A stretch of DNA of 64,000 nt from Bacteroidales bacterium (lineage in GTDB: Bacteria > Bacteroidota > Bacteroidia > Bacteroidales > Muribaculaceae). Location of the stretch: positions 1 to 64,000 of the forward strand of contig SFGS01000004.1 in NCBI GenBank assembly GCA_004557565.1, given 5' to 3'. Under the pieces are notes generated by a model that searched no databases, had not been told where the DNA came from, and saw only the letters and a program-made list of their open reading frames with translations. This document shows, piece by piece, positions 1-8,861 of the stretch. The position numbers were made by a program, and so were the translations under genes. The number at the start of each line of letters is the position of its first letter. Position 1 is the first letter of the stretch.

Positions 1-245
1 TTCGCCGTGAAACGGCGAGTGGTTTTTATCCTTGGAGCAAAGTGGAAGGCCCTCGTAAGAGGGTGGCGGAGGGATTGTGTGGTTGGCGGCATGGAAACTC
101 GTTTCCAATGACGCAAAGCGCACAGTTGCATCGCCAAATGCGAAGCATTCCACTTTGCTCCAAGGCTGTTTTTTATGTTTTTGTCTTTGATTCCATTCAC
201 GATTCGGCAACAATGCACAATCTATCCCAGTAATTTTCCACTGAA
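1..245 (-). repeat. Dispersed modular palindromic element, copy A (cut by window edge)
   Basis: This is one of four copies of the same element in the window (others at 12948, 44169 and 53131). It runs inverted relative to copies B to D and ends in CCACTGAA at 238-245, the complement of the TTCAGTGG border of copy B. It carries the shared core: the palindrome GGAAACTCGTTTCC, the CTTGGAGCAA module and the AAAACATAAAAAACAGCC complement. Short reading frames inside it recur in the other copies but track the repeat and are not genes. Bases 246-332 are AT-rich with nothing recognisable. Confidence 0.8.
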
Positions 246-332
246 CGCCAATTTACACCTAAAAAATAAAATTAGGTGTTAATGGGGTAAAATGGATTAA
301 ATTGGTGTTTTTTATTGCAAAGGGAATTATAC

Positions 333-362
333 AAAAGGGGTGCGGTTTGTTCCGCACCCCTT
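333..362 (-). terminator. Rho-independent terminator of nnr
   Basis: An 11-bp perfect stem (AAGGGGTGCGG at 335-345 and its complement at 352-362) with a 6-base loop lies 5 bases beyond the nnr stop codon. Read on the minus strand it is followed by CTTTTGT. Confidence 0.8.
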
Positions 363-367
363 AACCG

Positions 368-1897
368 TTATTCGAATTGGTCGTTGCCTATGATGCTTTG
401 GATGGCTTTGCCTACGGCGTTTGCCACATCGGGGGCAATAAGGCCGTGGGTGCCTTGCTCCTCGATGGCGATGTCGCCAGCCAAACCATGAACATACACG
501 CCGAGAGCCACGCTCCAGTCGGGCGAATATCCCTGGGCAATGAATGCCGCAATCACGCCAGTAAGCACATCGCCACTACCGGCAGTTGCCAAACCAGGGT
601 TGCCCGTGCTATTGATATACACCTTGCCGTCGGGGCGCACCGTTTTGGTGTAGTGGCCCTTGAGCACGATGGTGATTTCGTAGAGACGCGACACATCGAT
701 TGCCTTCTTCAGGCGGTCCTCATCGGTGGTGTGTTCGCCAAACAGGCGATCAAACTCGCTATTATGTGGCGTAAGGATTGAGCCCTTTGGTATGCTGTGA
801 ATGAGCACCAGACGAGTGGCGATACAGTTGAGCGCATCGGCATCGAGAATGCACGGACGGCGATAACGCTTAATGAACGAATCCACCGCCGCAATGGTGT
901 CGCTGGTGGTGCTAATGCCCGGACCGATTGCCACCACATTATAGTTATGGTGGAGTTCGATGTCGGTGGTGAAATATTCGCTTTGGTCGGCTTCAAACAG
1001 CACCTCTGGCACGGTGGTGGCCAATGGAATGTAGCCGCACTTCGGAGCGTGAACAGTCACCAAGCCCGCACCTGCACGCATTGCGCCACGTGCAGCAAGC
1101 GTGGCGGCACCCATCATGCCGTAACTACCAGCCACGAGGAAAACGGTGCCATTGTCGTATTTGTTGATGAAATTGCCGTGTGGGCGTAGTTCGCGCTTCA
1201 CATCTTCACGCTCAATCAGGTAGAAATCGGCAGGAGTGCTTGCGATGGCATCTTGGTCCATCTCAAGGTCGAGCACCACCACTTCGCCCAAAAATTCAGC
1301 GTTTTCGCTAAAGAAAAACGACAGACGCTTGAATTGGTAAGCGAGCGTGAGATTGGCACGAACAATATTGCGACGGTCCACACCGGTGTTCCATTCGCCA
1401 AACAAACCCGAAGGAATGTCGAGCGACACCACAAAGGCGTGCGACTCGTTGATATACTGCACGGTGGAAGCATATCCGCCCTTGAGCGGATTGCTCAAGC
1501 CTGAGCCAAACAAACCATCGATCACCAAGTCGTCGGGGCCGAGTTCGGGTGGAGTGAAGGTGTCGAGCACCTCAATCAGTTCCACACGGTCGAGCCCTTT
1601 GAGGCGGTCGCGGTTGGTTTCGCAGCAGTGCGACAGGCGAGTGGCCTTCACATTGAAGAGGTAAACCTCAGAGCGATAGCCCTGCTCCGCCAGCAGTCGA
1701 GCCACAGCAAGCGCATCGCCGCCATTGTTGCCCGGACCGGCGAAAATCACAATTCGTTTGCTGGGATGCCAGCGTGATATGATTTGATAGACCACAGCCG
1801 ACGCGGCACGCTCCATCAGGTCGAGCATTTTGATGCTCTCGCGCTCGATGGTTGCTTCGTCGATTCTTCTAATGCCTTCGGTAGTGAATATTTTCAT
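368..1897 (-). CDS. nnr: Bifunctional NAD(P)H-hydrate epimerase / ADP-dependent NAD(P)H-hydrate dehydratase
   Basis: Repairs hydrated NADH and NADPH. The N-terminal YjeF_N epimerase interconverts the R and S hydrates and the C-terminal ribokinase-like domain dehydrates the S form using ADP. The 509 residues fit the fused two-domain form. The epimerase motif GPGNNGGDALA is at about residue 54. The dehydratase half, from about residue 240, shows VAGSYGMMGAATLA, LDADALN, TPHNSEFDRL and the catalytic AGSGDVLTG near residue 430. It is transcribed alone and ends at its own hairpin; the divergent neighbour is hpt. Cytosolic metabolite-repair enzyme, confidently identified. Confidence 0.95.
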   Translation of the reverse strand: MKIFTTEGIRRIDEATIERESIKMLDLMERAASAVVYQIISRWHPSKRIVIFAGPGNNGGDALAVARLLAEQGYRSEVYLFNVKATRLSHCCETNRDRLKGLDRVELIEVLDTFTPPELGPDDLVIDGLFGSGLSNPLKGGYASTVQYINESHAFVVSLDIPSGLFGEWNTGVDRRNIVRANLTLAYQFKRLSFFFSENAEFLGEVVVLDLEMDQDAIASTPADFYLIEREDVKRELRPHGNFINKYDNGTVFLVAGSYGMMGAATLAARGAMRAGAGLVTVHAPKCGYIPLATTVPEVLFEADQSEYFTTDIELHHNYNVVAIGPGISTTSDTIAAVDSFIKRYRRPCILDADALNCIATRLVLIHSIPKGSILTPHNSEFDRLFGEHTTDEDRLKKAIDVSRLYEITIVLKGHYTKTVRPDGKVYINSTGNPGLATAGSGDVLTGVIAAFIAQGYSPDWSVALGVYVHGLAGDIAIEEQGTHGLIAPDVANAVGKAIQSIIGNDQFE

Positions 1898-2042
1898 AAA
1901 TTCAATTTTAATCCTTCGTAAAAAAGCCGTAAAAAAGCAACTACAAAAATACGGATTTTTTCTTGGCTACGATAGCGAAACGCAAAAAAACTCGCTCATC
2001 ACGGAATTTTTTGCAAAAACACATGATATAGGGGTTTGAAAA

Positions 2043-2074
2043 TTTGGTGAGAATAATAAACTTTTTTAACTTTG
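2043..2074 (+). promoter_or_regulatory. Bacteroidota-type promoter of hpt
   Basis: TTTG at 2043-2046, then exactly 20 bp, then TAACTTTG at 2067-2074. This matches the Bacteroidota housekeeping sigma consensus (TTTG, 19-21 bp, TAnnTTTG). It lies about 25 bp before the hpt start. Confidence 0.8.
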
Positions 2075-2099
2075 TTGAAATTTTTCTTTAATTGTAAAG

Positions 2100-2645
2100 A
2101 TGACAGAGACAGTAGTGAAAGGTATGACCTTCGTACCTTACCTCAGCGAAGCTGAAATTACAAAGCAAGTGAACCGTGTGGCTCGCGAGATTGTGGAGAG
2201 CCTTGGCGATGAAAAGTCGCCTATTTTCGTGTGTGTGCTCAATGGCGCCTACGTTTTTGCAGCCGACTTGTTCCGCGCCTGCAATCTGCCAGAGGCTGAA
2301 ATCACTTTCATTCGATTCAAGAGCTACGAAGGCACATCGTCAACCGGCGTGGTAAACGAGGTGATGGGGCTTGCCGAGAACCTTGAAGGCCGCGACGTGA
2401 TTATCATTGAAGACATTGTAGATACCGGCGTTACGGCAAAGGCACTGCGCGAGGCTCTGGCTAAGCACAATCCAAAGAGCGTGAAAATGGCTACGCTGCT
2501 GTTCAAGCCCAAATCGCTCACCACTGGTCAAGCTCCTGAATTTGTGGGATTTGAAATTCCTTCAAAGTTCATCTTGGGCTACGGACTCGACCTCGACGGA
2601 CAAGCACGCGGATTGCGCGACATCTTGGTTTTGAAAGACAAGTAA
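2100..2645 (+). CDS. hpt: Hypoxanthine phosphoribosyltransferase
   Basis: Purine salvage enzyme joining hypoxanthine or guanine to PRPP to give IMP or GMP. The 181-residue length is normal for bacterial Hpt. The PRPP-binding loop VIIIEDIVDTG spans residues 100-110, with the conserved IRFKSYEG segment at about 71-78 and a C-terminal GYGLDLDGQARGLRD segment typical of the family. The start ATG follows a good promoter at 2043-2074. It is followed 37 bp later by adk, so the two nucleotide-metabolism genes probably share a transcript. Confidence 0.95.
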   Translation: MTETVVKGMTFVPYLSEAEITKQVNRVAREIVESLGDEKSPIFVCVLNGAYVFAADLFRACNLPEAEITFIRFKSYEGTSSTGVVNEVMGLAENLEGRDVIIIEDIVDTGVTAKALREALAKHNPKSVKMATLLFKPKSLTTGQAPEFVGFEIPSKFILGYGLDLDGQARGLRDILVLKDK

Positions 2646-2682
2646 AAATTTAATATAACGGCTAACTTTAATACTTATTAAT

Positions 2683-3258
2683 ATGCTTAACATTGTAATG
2701 TTTGGCGCTCCAGGTTCTGGTAAAGGAACTCAAAGCGAAGTCTTGATTAAGACCTATGGACTCTTCCACATTTCAACAGGTGATGTGCTCCGCGACCATA
2801 TCAAACGCGGCACCGACCTTGGTAAAACTGCCAAAGAGTATATCGACAAGGGTCAACTGATTCCCGACGAACTGATGGTAGACATTTTGGCCTCTGTTGT
2901 TGACGACAACAAAGAAGCTGCTCAAAACGGTGTGATTTTCGACGGTTTCCCACGCACTATCCCACAGGCTGAAGCCCTCGATGCTATGCTCGAAAAGCGC
3001 GGCACCAAGTTGAATGGTGTGATTGGCCTCGATGTGCCAGAAGACATTCTCATCGCTCGTCTGCTCAACCGCGGTAAGGAAACTGGCCGCAGCGACGACA
3101 ACCTCGAAACCATCACCTCACGTTTGGAAGTTTACAACAACCAAACTTCTCCATTGAAGGAATTCTACGCTAAGAAAGGCATCCTTCACATGATTGAAGG
3201 CACTGGTGGTCCAGAAGCAGTATTCGAACTCGTGAAAAAAGCGATTGAGAGCATGTAA
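2683..3258 (+). CDS. adk: Adenylate kinase
   Basis: Converts AMP and ATP to two ADP. The P-loop GAPGSGKGT is at residues 8-16, the AMP-binding STGDVLRDHI at about 31-40, and DGFPRT near residue 86. At 191 residues it is a short-LID form: the LID around GKETGRSDDN has no four-cysteine zinc site. It lies 37 bp after hpt and ends at a strong hairpin terminator. Confidence 0.97.
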   Translation: MLNIVMFGAPGSGKGTQSEVLIKTYGLFHISTGDVLRDHIKRGTDLGKTAKEYIDKGQLIPDELMVDILASVVDDNKEAAQNGVIFDGFPRTIPQAEALDAMLEKRGTKLNGVIGLDVPEDILIARLLNRGKETGRSDDNLETITSRLEVYNNQTSPLKEFYAKKGILHMIEGTGGPEAVFELVKKAIESM

Positions 3259-3287
3259 TCATTTCTCCAATCCAAACGACATAACGC

Positions 3288-3325
3288 AATCCCGGCGAGC
3301 CTCACCGCTCACCGGGATTCTTTTT
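3288..3325 (+). terminator. Terminator of hpt-adk
   Basis: AATCCCGG (3288-3295) pairs with CCGGGATT (3312-3319), with an inner GAGC/GCTC pairing, followed by CTTTTT. It sits 30 bp after the adk stop. Confidence 0.8.
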
Positions 3326-3334
3326 CCCCTCAAA

Positions 3335-3503
3335 GTCAACAAGCCAACAGGTCAACGAGACAACGAGTCAACAGGTCAACGAGTTTGGGTCTGACAGGTC
3401 CGACAGGTCTAACGGAAACACCATCATTTCAAAAGCCAAAGACTATCGTCTTAACTTCTTTAACTTCTTAACTTCTTAACTTCTAATTTCTAACTTCTAA
3501 TCT
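3335..3503. repeat. Composite microsatellite: GTCAAC-type 9-mers then TTAACTTC-type units
   Basis: From 3335 the sequence is a string of near-9-bp units (GTCAACAAG, CCAACAGGT, CAACGAGAC and variants), then TCTGACAGGTCCGACAGG. From about 3450 it becomes short repeats of TTAACTTC and TAATTTC. The same unit types recur at 5885, 10493, 33059, 40271 and 59332. The remainder of the 3259-3615 gap holds the adk terminator and an AT-rich leader for the histidine kinase. Confidence 0.75.
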
Positions 3504-3615
3504 CTCTAAAAACCGCTTTTTGTCTATAAAAAGGTGGCGATTGTCTATTGGATTTTGGGGGTGTCGGTTCTTTTTTATAACTTAGCACAGACCGAAAGTA
3601 AAATTATACACTAAA

Positions 3616-4707
3616 GTGATAAAACTAAATATCGACAAAAGGAGTTTGGCTATTCATGTGATGTGCTGGGGACTGATTATCTTCGTTCCGTCGCTGCTTC
3701 GTCCGTCGGAGAGTCTCGACGAGCGCCTGCTGCACACCTGCCGTTCCCTTGGCCCGACGCTGTGCTATATGGCAGTGTTCTACCTGAATTATCTTTATCT
3801 CATTCCACACCTCTACCTCAAGCACAAGCGCAGCACCTTCTTTGGGGTGAATCTGCTGCTTTTGCTTCTTACTCTGGGCGTACATTCAGGCTGGTGGTGG
3901 CTGATTTCGGATTACCTGCCCGAACCCACGCGCCATCACCGTCCACGATTCCCAAGGCCCGGCGGTCCACGTGCTCCGTTTGGGTTTGCCTTGTGGCAAG
4001 CCGTGCTGATGGTGCTGCTGGTGGCTTTGGCTATGGCGATACGCATGTCGCAGCACATGAAGCGTGTAGATGACTTGAGGCGCGAGGCTGAGAAAACACG
4101 AAGCGAGGCCGAACTGACCAACCTCCGCAACCAACTCAATCCACATTTCTTGCTCAACACGCTCAACAATATCTATGCCCTTATCGCCATCGACCCCGAC
4201 AAGGCACAGGGCGCAGTGCAGGAATTGAGCAAACTGCTGCGGCATGTGCTCTACGACAATCAGCAAGACTTTGTGCCGCTCGACAAGGAGGTGGCGTTTA
4301 TCAAGAACTACATCGAACTGATGAAAATCCGTGTGAGCCAGAGCGTGAACGTGACCACCGACTTCAACATCGACGACAACAGCCGCATCCTCATTGCTCC
4401 ACTTATCTTTATCTCGCTCATTGAAAATGCGTTTAAGCACGGCATTTCGTATTCCGCACCGAGTTATATCCACATTTTGATTGAGGAGGAAGGCGGCGTG
4501 GTCACTTGCGAGATTCGCAACAGTTACCACCCGAAGAGCGTGAACGACAAGAGCGGTTCGGGCATCGGGCTCGAACAGGTGCAAAAGCGCCTCTCGCTCA
4601 TGTACGACGGCCACTACGAGTGGCATCGTGGCACCACAGAAGACGGAAAAGAGTATTATTCAATCATAAAAATTGACACCCATGATTCTGAAATGCGCAA
4701 TCGTTGA
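3616..4707 (+). CDS. LytS/YehU-type sensor histidine kinase
   Basis: Membrane sensor of a two-component system. Four hydrophobic helices lie at about residues 11-28, 47-68, 75-98 and 122-142, followed by a charged linker. The His_kinase domain has the phospho-acceptor His177 in NQLNPHFLLNTLNN. The ATPase domain shows SLIENAFKHG and GSGIGLEQVQKRL. At 363 residues it has the normal LytS/YehU-like length for Bacteroidota. The start is GTG. The last 26 bases overlap the response regulator gene, indicating translational coupling. The signal sensed cannot be read from the sequence. Confidence 0.93.
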   Translation: MIKLNIDKRSLAIHVMCWGLIIFVPSLLRPSESLDERLLHTCRSLGPTLCYMAVFYLNYLYLIPHLYLKHKRSTFFGVNLLLLLLTLGVHSGWWWLISDYLPEPTRHHRPRFPRPGGPRAPFGFALWQAVLMVLLVALAMAIRMSQHMKRVDDLRREAEKTRSEAELTNLRNQLNPHFLLNTLNNIYALIAIDPDKAQGAVQELSKLLRHVLYDNQQDFVPLDKEVAFIKNYIELMKIRVSQSVNVTTDFNIDDNSRILIAPLIFISLIENAFKHGISYSAPSYIHILIEEEGGVVTCEIRNSYHPKSVNDKSGSGIGLEQVQKRLSLMYDGHYEWHRGTTEDGKEYYSIIKIDTHDSEMRNR

Positions 4708-5392
4708 CGACGAGCCTTTGGCAGTGGAACTGCTCGCCAGTTATGTGAACAAAATTCCATTTATGCAACTCGCTGGCAAATACTACAGCGCTACCGAGGC
4801 GATGAAGGATATAGCCGGAGGAAGTGTTGATGTGATTTTCCTCGACATTCAAATGCCGGAAATCAATGGTCTGGAACTCTCGAAGATGGTTCCCGAAACC
4901 ACACGCATCGTGTTCACCACCGCCTTCGACCAGTATGCGCTCGACGGTTTCCGCAGCAATGCGCTCGACTATCTGCTCAAGCCCATCAGTTATGTGGATT
5001 TCCTGGCGGCGTGCAACAAGGCGCTCCAGTGGTTTTCGCTCGTTCGCCATCAGGGCGATGCGGAAAAGAGTGAGGAAACGAAGAGCATTTTCGTGAAAAG
5101 CGAATATAAGTTGATTCAAATCCGCCTCGACAGCATCAACTATGTGGAAGGGCTGAAGGACTATGTGAAAATCTACACCGACGAATCGTCGAAGCCGGTG
5201 GTGTCGCTGATGAACATGAAAGCGATGGAGGAAATGCTGCCATCGTCGCGCTTCATCAGGGTGCACCGCTCGTTTATCGTGCAAAAGAGCAAAATTCGTG
5301 AAATAGAGCGCAACCGCATCATCTTCGGCGATGTGTATATCCCCATTGGCGACAGTTATAGGCAGGCGTTCCAAGATTTCATTCAACGCTAA
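4682..5392 (+). CDS. LytTR-family response regulator
   Basis: DNA-binding partner of the upstream kinase. The receiver domain has the acidic pair DD at residues 9-10, phospho-acceptor Asp55 in FLDIQMPE and the conserved Lys in YLLKP. The C-terminal LytTR domain runs from about residue 140 (EYKLIQIRLDSINYVEG to RVHRSFIVQKSKI). I start it at ATG 4682, where MILKCAIVDDEP matches the usual receiver start. A TTG three codons upstream is possible but weaker. The gene overlaps the kinase by 26 bp. Confidence 0.93.
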   Translation: MILKCAIVDDEPLAVELLASYVNKIPFMQLAGKYYSATEAMKDIAGGSVDVIFLDIQMPEINGLELSKMVPETTRIVFTTAFDQYALDGFRSNALDYLLKPISYVDFLAACNKALQWFSLVRHQGDAEKSEETKSIFVKSEYKLIQIRLDSINYVEGLKDYVKIYTDESSKPVVSLMNMKAMEEMLPSSRFIRVHRSFIVQKSKIREIERNRIIFGDVYIPIGDSYRQAFQDFIQR

Positions 5393-5410
5393 ACACCCAC
5401 CCTTTCCAAA

Positions 5411-5842
5411 ATGCCAATTTGCTTACAGACATTGATTGAAAACCGAATGGTCAACACTCGTGTGATGGCTCTGCTGCAGCAGCGTGCGGTGGCTGCCATC
5501 ACCGAGGCGCGCGAGCGCGGTGAAACAGGAGCGATCGATGCACGGTCGTTTGTGTTCGACGACGATTTCCGCACGCTCGACATATACCCCACAGGCACCA
5601 CCCCAGCCACCGAGCGCGAGGTGGTGGCAGCTTACGGCGAGGCACTGCTCGATGCCGTGATAGCGTCGCCCAACCACCCGAAACGCCTCATTCAGATAGC
5701 GCACCAATGCATCAGCGGCGAAATCAGCGACCTTGCCTTGCTCGACTTGCGCCTCGAACGCCGCCTGAGCGACACCATCTACCTCCCCCTCATCGCCATC
5801 ATCCTCACCCTCCTCTTCATCCTCTACACCTTCAGCCACTAA
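5411..5842 (+). CDS. Hypothetical tail-anchored protein downstream of the LytTR regulator
   Basis: A 143-residue protein I do not recognise. Residues 1-115 are soluble, mixed and rich in Arg and Glu. The last 20 residues (IYLPLIAIILTLLFILYTFSH) form one hydrophobic helix, so the protein looks tail-anchored. It starts 18 bp after the response regulator on the same strand, so it is probably in the operon and may be a modulator or target of that system (inference). Codon use resembles the neighbours. The family identity is open. Confidence 0.6.
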   Translation: MPICLQTLIENRMVNTRVMALLQQRAVAAITEARERGETGAIDARSFVFDDDFRTLDIYPTGTTPATEREVVAAYGEALLDAVIASPNHPKRLIQIAHQCISGEISDLALLDLRLERRLSDTIYLPLIAIILTLLFILYTFSH

Positions 5843-5884
5843 CCACCACAGCGGTCGGCAATAAAAGCGGCAAGTTGGTGAAAT

Positions 5885-5930
5885 CAGCAATCCGAGCACT
5901 CCGAGTGCTCCGAGTACTCCGAGTGCTCCA
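5885..5930. repeat. 9-bp tandem microsatellite (CTCCGAGTG units)
   Basis: About four units of a 9-mer (CTCCGAGTG with point variants) follow the previous gene. AC- and TTC-rich heptamer-like units follow at about 5965-6004. The same 9-mer follows other genes at 10583 and 59372. Confidence 0.7.
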
Positions 5931-6047
5931 TTCACCACAAAAACACTGAGCAAATCCCCTAATTTCCAAACTTCAAACTTCGGAAATTTCTGATTTCTAA
6001 CTTCTTTTTGTAACTTTGCACATCAATATTAATACAAACGATTTATA

Positions 6048-7181
6048 ATGGCAGTTGATATTCACAAACTTGAGCCCACAAAAAAGGAGTTACTCAAGTT
6101 TATCCATTTTCCAATAGACGTTATTTATAAAGGCAATCAATACTACGTTCCCGACCTTGCGAACGATATGCTCACCACTTTTCTTCCTGAAGAAAATCCC
6201 GCTTACGAGTTTTGCGAGAGCGCATTTTTCATGGCGTATCGCGACGGTAAGCCCGTGGGCCGCATCGCTGGCATCATCAACAAATTGGTGAACGAGCGCA
6301 CCGGCAAGGCAGAGGGTCGCTTTGGTTTTGTCGATTTCATCGACGACGAGGAAGTGGTGGATGCGCTCTATGGTGCAGTGGTTGACTGGGCGAAAGGCAA
6401 GGGCATGACACAACTCACCGGACCTCTCGGCTTCACCGACATGGACCCCGAAGGTTGCCTGATTGAGGGTTTCGACCAGTTGAGTACACAAGCCACCATC
6501 TACAACTATCCCTACTATCAGAAGCACTTCGAGCGACTGGGCTTCGTAAAAGATGCCGACTGGGTGGAATTTAAGATTGATGTGCCAAAGGAGATTCCTG
6601 AAAAGATGCTGAAAATCGGCAACATCGTGCAACACCGCTTCGGTTTGCACCTGGTGGAGAAAACCTCTCTCAAAGAGGTGGTTGGTAAGTACGGTGAATC
6701 CATCTTCTCACTTATCAACGAGGCTTACGACAGTCTGTTTGGCTATTCTCCACTCTCTGAAAAACAGATGCAGCACTACATCAAGGAGTATTTGCCTTTC
6801 TTGCCACTCGACCACATTTCGCTCGTGGCTGATGCCAACGACCAGCTTGTGGGTGTGGGCGTGTCGGTGCCATCGCTTTCCAAAGCGCTGATTAAGAGCC
6901 GTGGCCGCATGTTGCCATTTGGTTGGTACCACTTGCTGAAAGGCATCAAAAAGGAAAAGGATATCGTCGACTTGCTGCTCATTGCCGTGAAGCCTGAATA
7001 TCAGAGCAAGGGCGTGAATTCGCTGTTCTTCATCGACTTGATTCCTGCCTTCAACAAGCGTGGCTACAAATGGGCAGAAACCAACGTGGAGCTTGAAACC
7101 AACGAAAATGTGCAGAAGCAATGGCAATATTTCAACTATGTGCAACACAAACGCCGCCGCGCATTCACTAAAAGCATTTAA
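6048..7181 (+). CDS. GNAT-fold N-acetyltransferase-like protein (YghO-like)
   Basis: A 377-residue cytosolic protein resembling the large GNAT-like family found in Bacteroidota and in E. coli YghO; substrate unknown. The first third has MAYRDGKPVGRIAGIIN and the GFVDFIDDEEVVDALY segment, then TGPLGFTDMDPEG, which are typical of the family. The C-terminal half carries a second acyltransferase-like unit (LLIAVKPEYQSKGVNSLFF, the acetyl-CoA loop region, near residue 315). A TAACTTTG -7 element sits at 6011-6018. The gene is 41 bp before pgi and may be co-transcribed with it. Confidence 0.75.
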   Translation: MAVDIHKLEPTKKELLKFIHFPIDVIYKGNQYYVPDLANDMLTTFLPEENPAYEFCESAFFMAYRDGKPVGRIAGIINKLVNERTGKAEGRFGFVDFIDDEEVVDALYGAVVDWAKGKGMTQLTGPLGFTDMDPEGCLIEGFDQLSTQATIYNYPYYQKHFERLGFVKDADWVEFKIDVPKEIPEKMLKIGNIVQHRFGLHLVEKTSLKEVVGKYGESIFSLINEAYDSLFGYSPLSEKQMQHYIKEYLPFLPLDHISLVADANDQLVGVGVSVPSLSKALIKSRGRMLPFGWYHLLKGIKKEKDIVDLLLIAVKPEYQSKGVNSLFFIDLIPAFNKRGYKWAETNVELETNENVQKQWQYFNYVQHKRRRAFTKSI

Positions 7182-7222
7182 TCATCCCAAAGGCATTTAA
7201 TAATCCACTAAATAATTTTACT

Positions 7223-8551
7223 ATGTTAGAACAAATTCAGGTATCTAATTTCGCCGCTCTCGGTCAAGACATCGACCAATGCAAGGTTGACGCACTGAAG
7301 GAGCAGGCTGTTAACGCAGTAGAAAAACTTGAAAAAGGCACAGGTGAGGGCAACGATTTCCTCGGTTGGCTCCACCTTCCAAGCAGTATTACCGAAGCTG
7401 AACTCTCCGACATCGAAGCCACAGCCAAATCGCTTCGCGAATCTTGCGAATTTGTGGTGGCTATCGGCATCGGCGGCAGCTATCTTGGCGCTAAGGCTGT
7501 GATTGAGGCGTTGAGCGACAGCTTCGACGCTTACAAGCCAGGCAACTGCAAGGTGCTTTTTGCAGGCAACAATATCGGCGAGGATTATCTTGCCGACCTC
7601 ATGGACCTTTTGAAAGGCCACAAATTCGGCATCATCGTTATCTCTAAATCAGGCACTACCACCGAACCTGCTATCGCTTTCCGTCTGTTGAAAGACATGC
7701 TGGAGCAGCAAGAGGGCAAGGAAGTGGCTTCGAAGCGCATCGTGGCTATCACCGATGCCAAGAAGGGCGCACTTCGCAGTCTCGCCACCCAAGAGGGCTA
7801 CAAGACCTATGTTATCCCCGACAATGTGGGCGGCCGCTTCTCTGTGCTCACTCCTGTGGGCTTGCTCCCAATCGCTGTGGCTGGCTACGATGTGAAGGCT
7901 CTCGTGGCTGGTGCTGTGGAAATTGAGAATGGCGACGACGAAAACGTTTTCACCTACGCTCAAACCCGCAACGCACTCTATCAGGCTGGCAAGAAGATTG
8001 AAATTCTGGTGAATTTCTGCCCACGCCTCCACTATCTCGCTGAATGGTGGAAACAACTCTACGGCGAAAGCGAGGGCAAGGACCATCTGGGCATTTTCCC
8101 TGCATCGGTTGACTTCACCACCGACCTCCACTCTATGGGTCAATGGATTCAAGATGGCGAACGCACCATCTTCGAAACCGTGCTTTCTGTAGGCGATATG
8201 AGCCACAGCGTGATCATTCCTAACGACGATGCCAACCTCGACGGTCTGAACTTCCTCGCTGGCAAACACGTTGATGAGGTGAACAAGATGGCTGAACTCG
8301 GCACTCGCTTGGCTCACGTGGATGGCGGCGTGCCAAACTTGCTCATCACCATTCCTGCACTCACTGAGCGCTACCTCGGCCAACTCATCTACTTCTTCGA
8401 GAAGGCTTGTGGCGTGAGCGGCTACATCTTGGGCGTGAACCCATTCAACCAGCCAGGTGTGGAGGCTTACAAGAAAAACATGTTTGCCCTCCTTAACAAG
8501 CCAGGCTACGAAGCCGAAAGCAAGGCAATACAAGCCAAACTTAGCAAATAA
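7223..8551 (+). CDS. pgi: Glucose-6-phosphate isomerase
   Basis: Interconverts glucose-6-phosphate and fructose-6-phosphate in glycolysis and gluconeogenesis. The 442-residue length is typical of the short bacterial form. Visible family motifs are GIGGSYLGAKAVIEAL near residue 80, VISKSGTTTEPA for phosphate binding, NVGGRFSVLTPVGLLP, and the C-terminal GVNPFNQPGVEAYK. It ends at a strong hairpin terminator. Confidence 0.97.
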   Translation: MLEQIQVSNFAALGQDIDQCKVDALKEQAVNAVEKLEKGTGEGNDFLGWLHLPSSITEAELSDIEATAKSLRESCEFVVAIGIGGSYLGAKAVIEALSDSFDAYKPGNCKVLFAGNNIGEDYLADLMDLLKGHKFGIIVISKSGTTTEPAIAFRLLKDMLEQQEGKEVASKRIVAITDAKKGALRSLATQEGYKTYVIPDNVGGRFSVLTPVGLLPIAVAGYDVKALVAGAVEIENGDDENVFTYAQTRNALYQAGKKIEILVNFCPRLHYLAEWWKQLYGESEGKDHLGIFPASVDFTTDLHSMGQWIQDGERTIFETVLSVGDMSHSVIIPNDDANLDGLNFLAGKHVDEVNKMAELGTRLAHVDGGVPNLLITIPALTERYLGQLIYFFEKACGVSGYILGVNPFNQPGVEAYKKNMFALLNKPGYEAESKAIQAKLSK

Positions 8552-8587
8552 GCAAACATTCCTCCAAGAAATAAAGCCATAACTCCA

Positions 8588-8627
8588 GCGGCGAAGCACT
8601 TCTCCAAGTGCTCCGCCGCCTTTTTTT
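8588..8627 (+). terminator. Terminator of pgi
   Basis: GCGGCG A AGCACTT pairs with AAGTGCT C CGCCGC around a CTCC loop (8588-8619), followed by seven T residues at 8621-8627. Confidence 0.9.
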
Positions 8628-8629
8628 AT

Positions 8630-8698
8630 CCCAAAAATTACAAATATTTTACCCCAAAAATTACAAATAGATTACCCCAAAAATTACAAATAGATTTC
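8630..8698. repeat. Three 23-bp direct repeats between pgi and the metallophosphatase
   Basis: Three copies of CCCAAAAATTACAAATAGAT plus TAC start at 8630, 8653 and 8676, an exact 23-bp pitch with few mismatches. The rest of the 8552-8861 gap is AT-rich and ends in a TAATTTTG -7 box at 8825-8832 for the next gene. Confidence 0.85.
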
Positions 8699-8861
8699 AA
8701 TATTTCATTGGTTTATAATTGAATAGCAATTTTTATTTTGAGATTATTTTTCCTGTTTCATAAAGCAAGTTTTCTTGTTTTTTATTCTTTAGAAAGAAGC
8801 ATTGGATGAGGAGGGAAATTTGATTAATTTTGTAGTGACAAAAAAATAATAAAAAGGGAAA

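Noticed and set aside
42..233. 63-residue reading frame (and similar ones at 12949-13216, 44195-44434 and 53052-53484)
   Set aside because: They lie inside copies of the modular palindromic element. The shared peptide text follows the repeat on both strands and in several frames, so it reflects repeat sequence and not protein selection.
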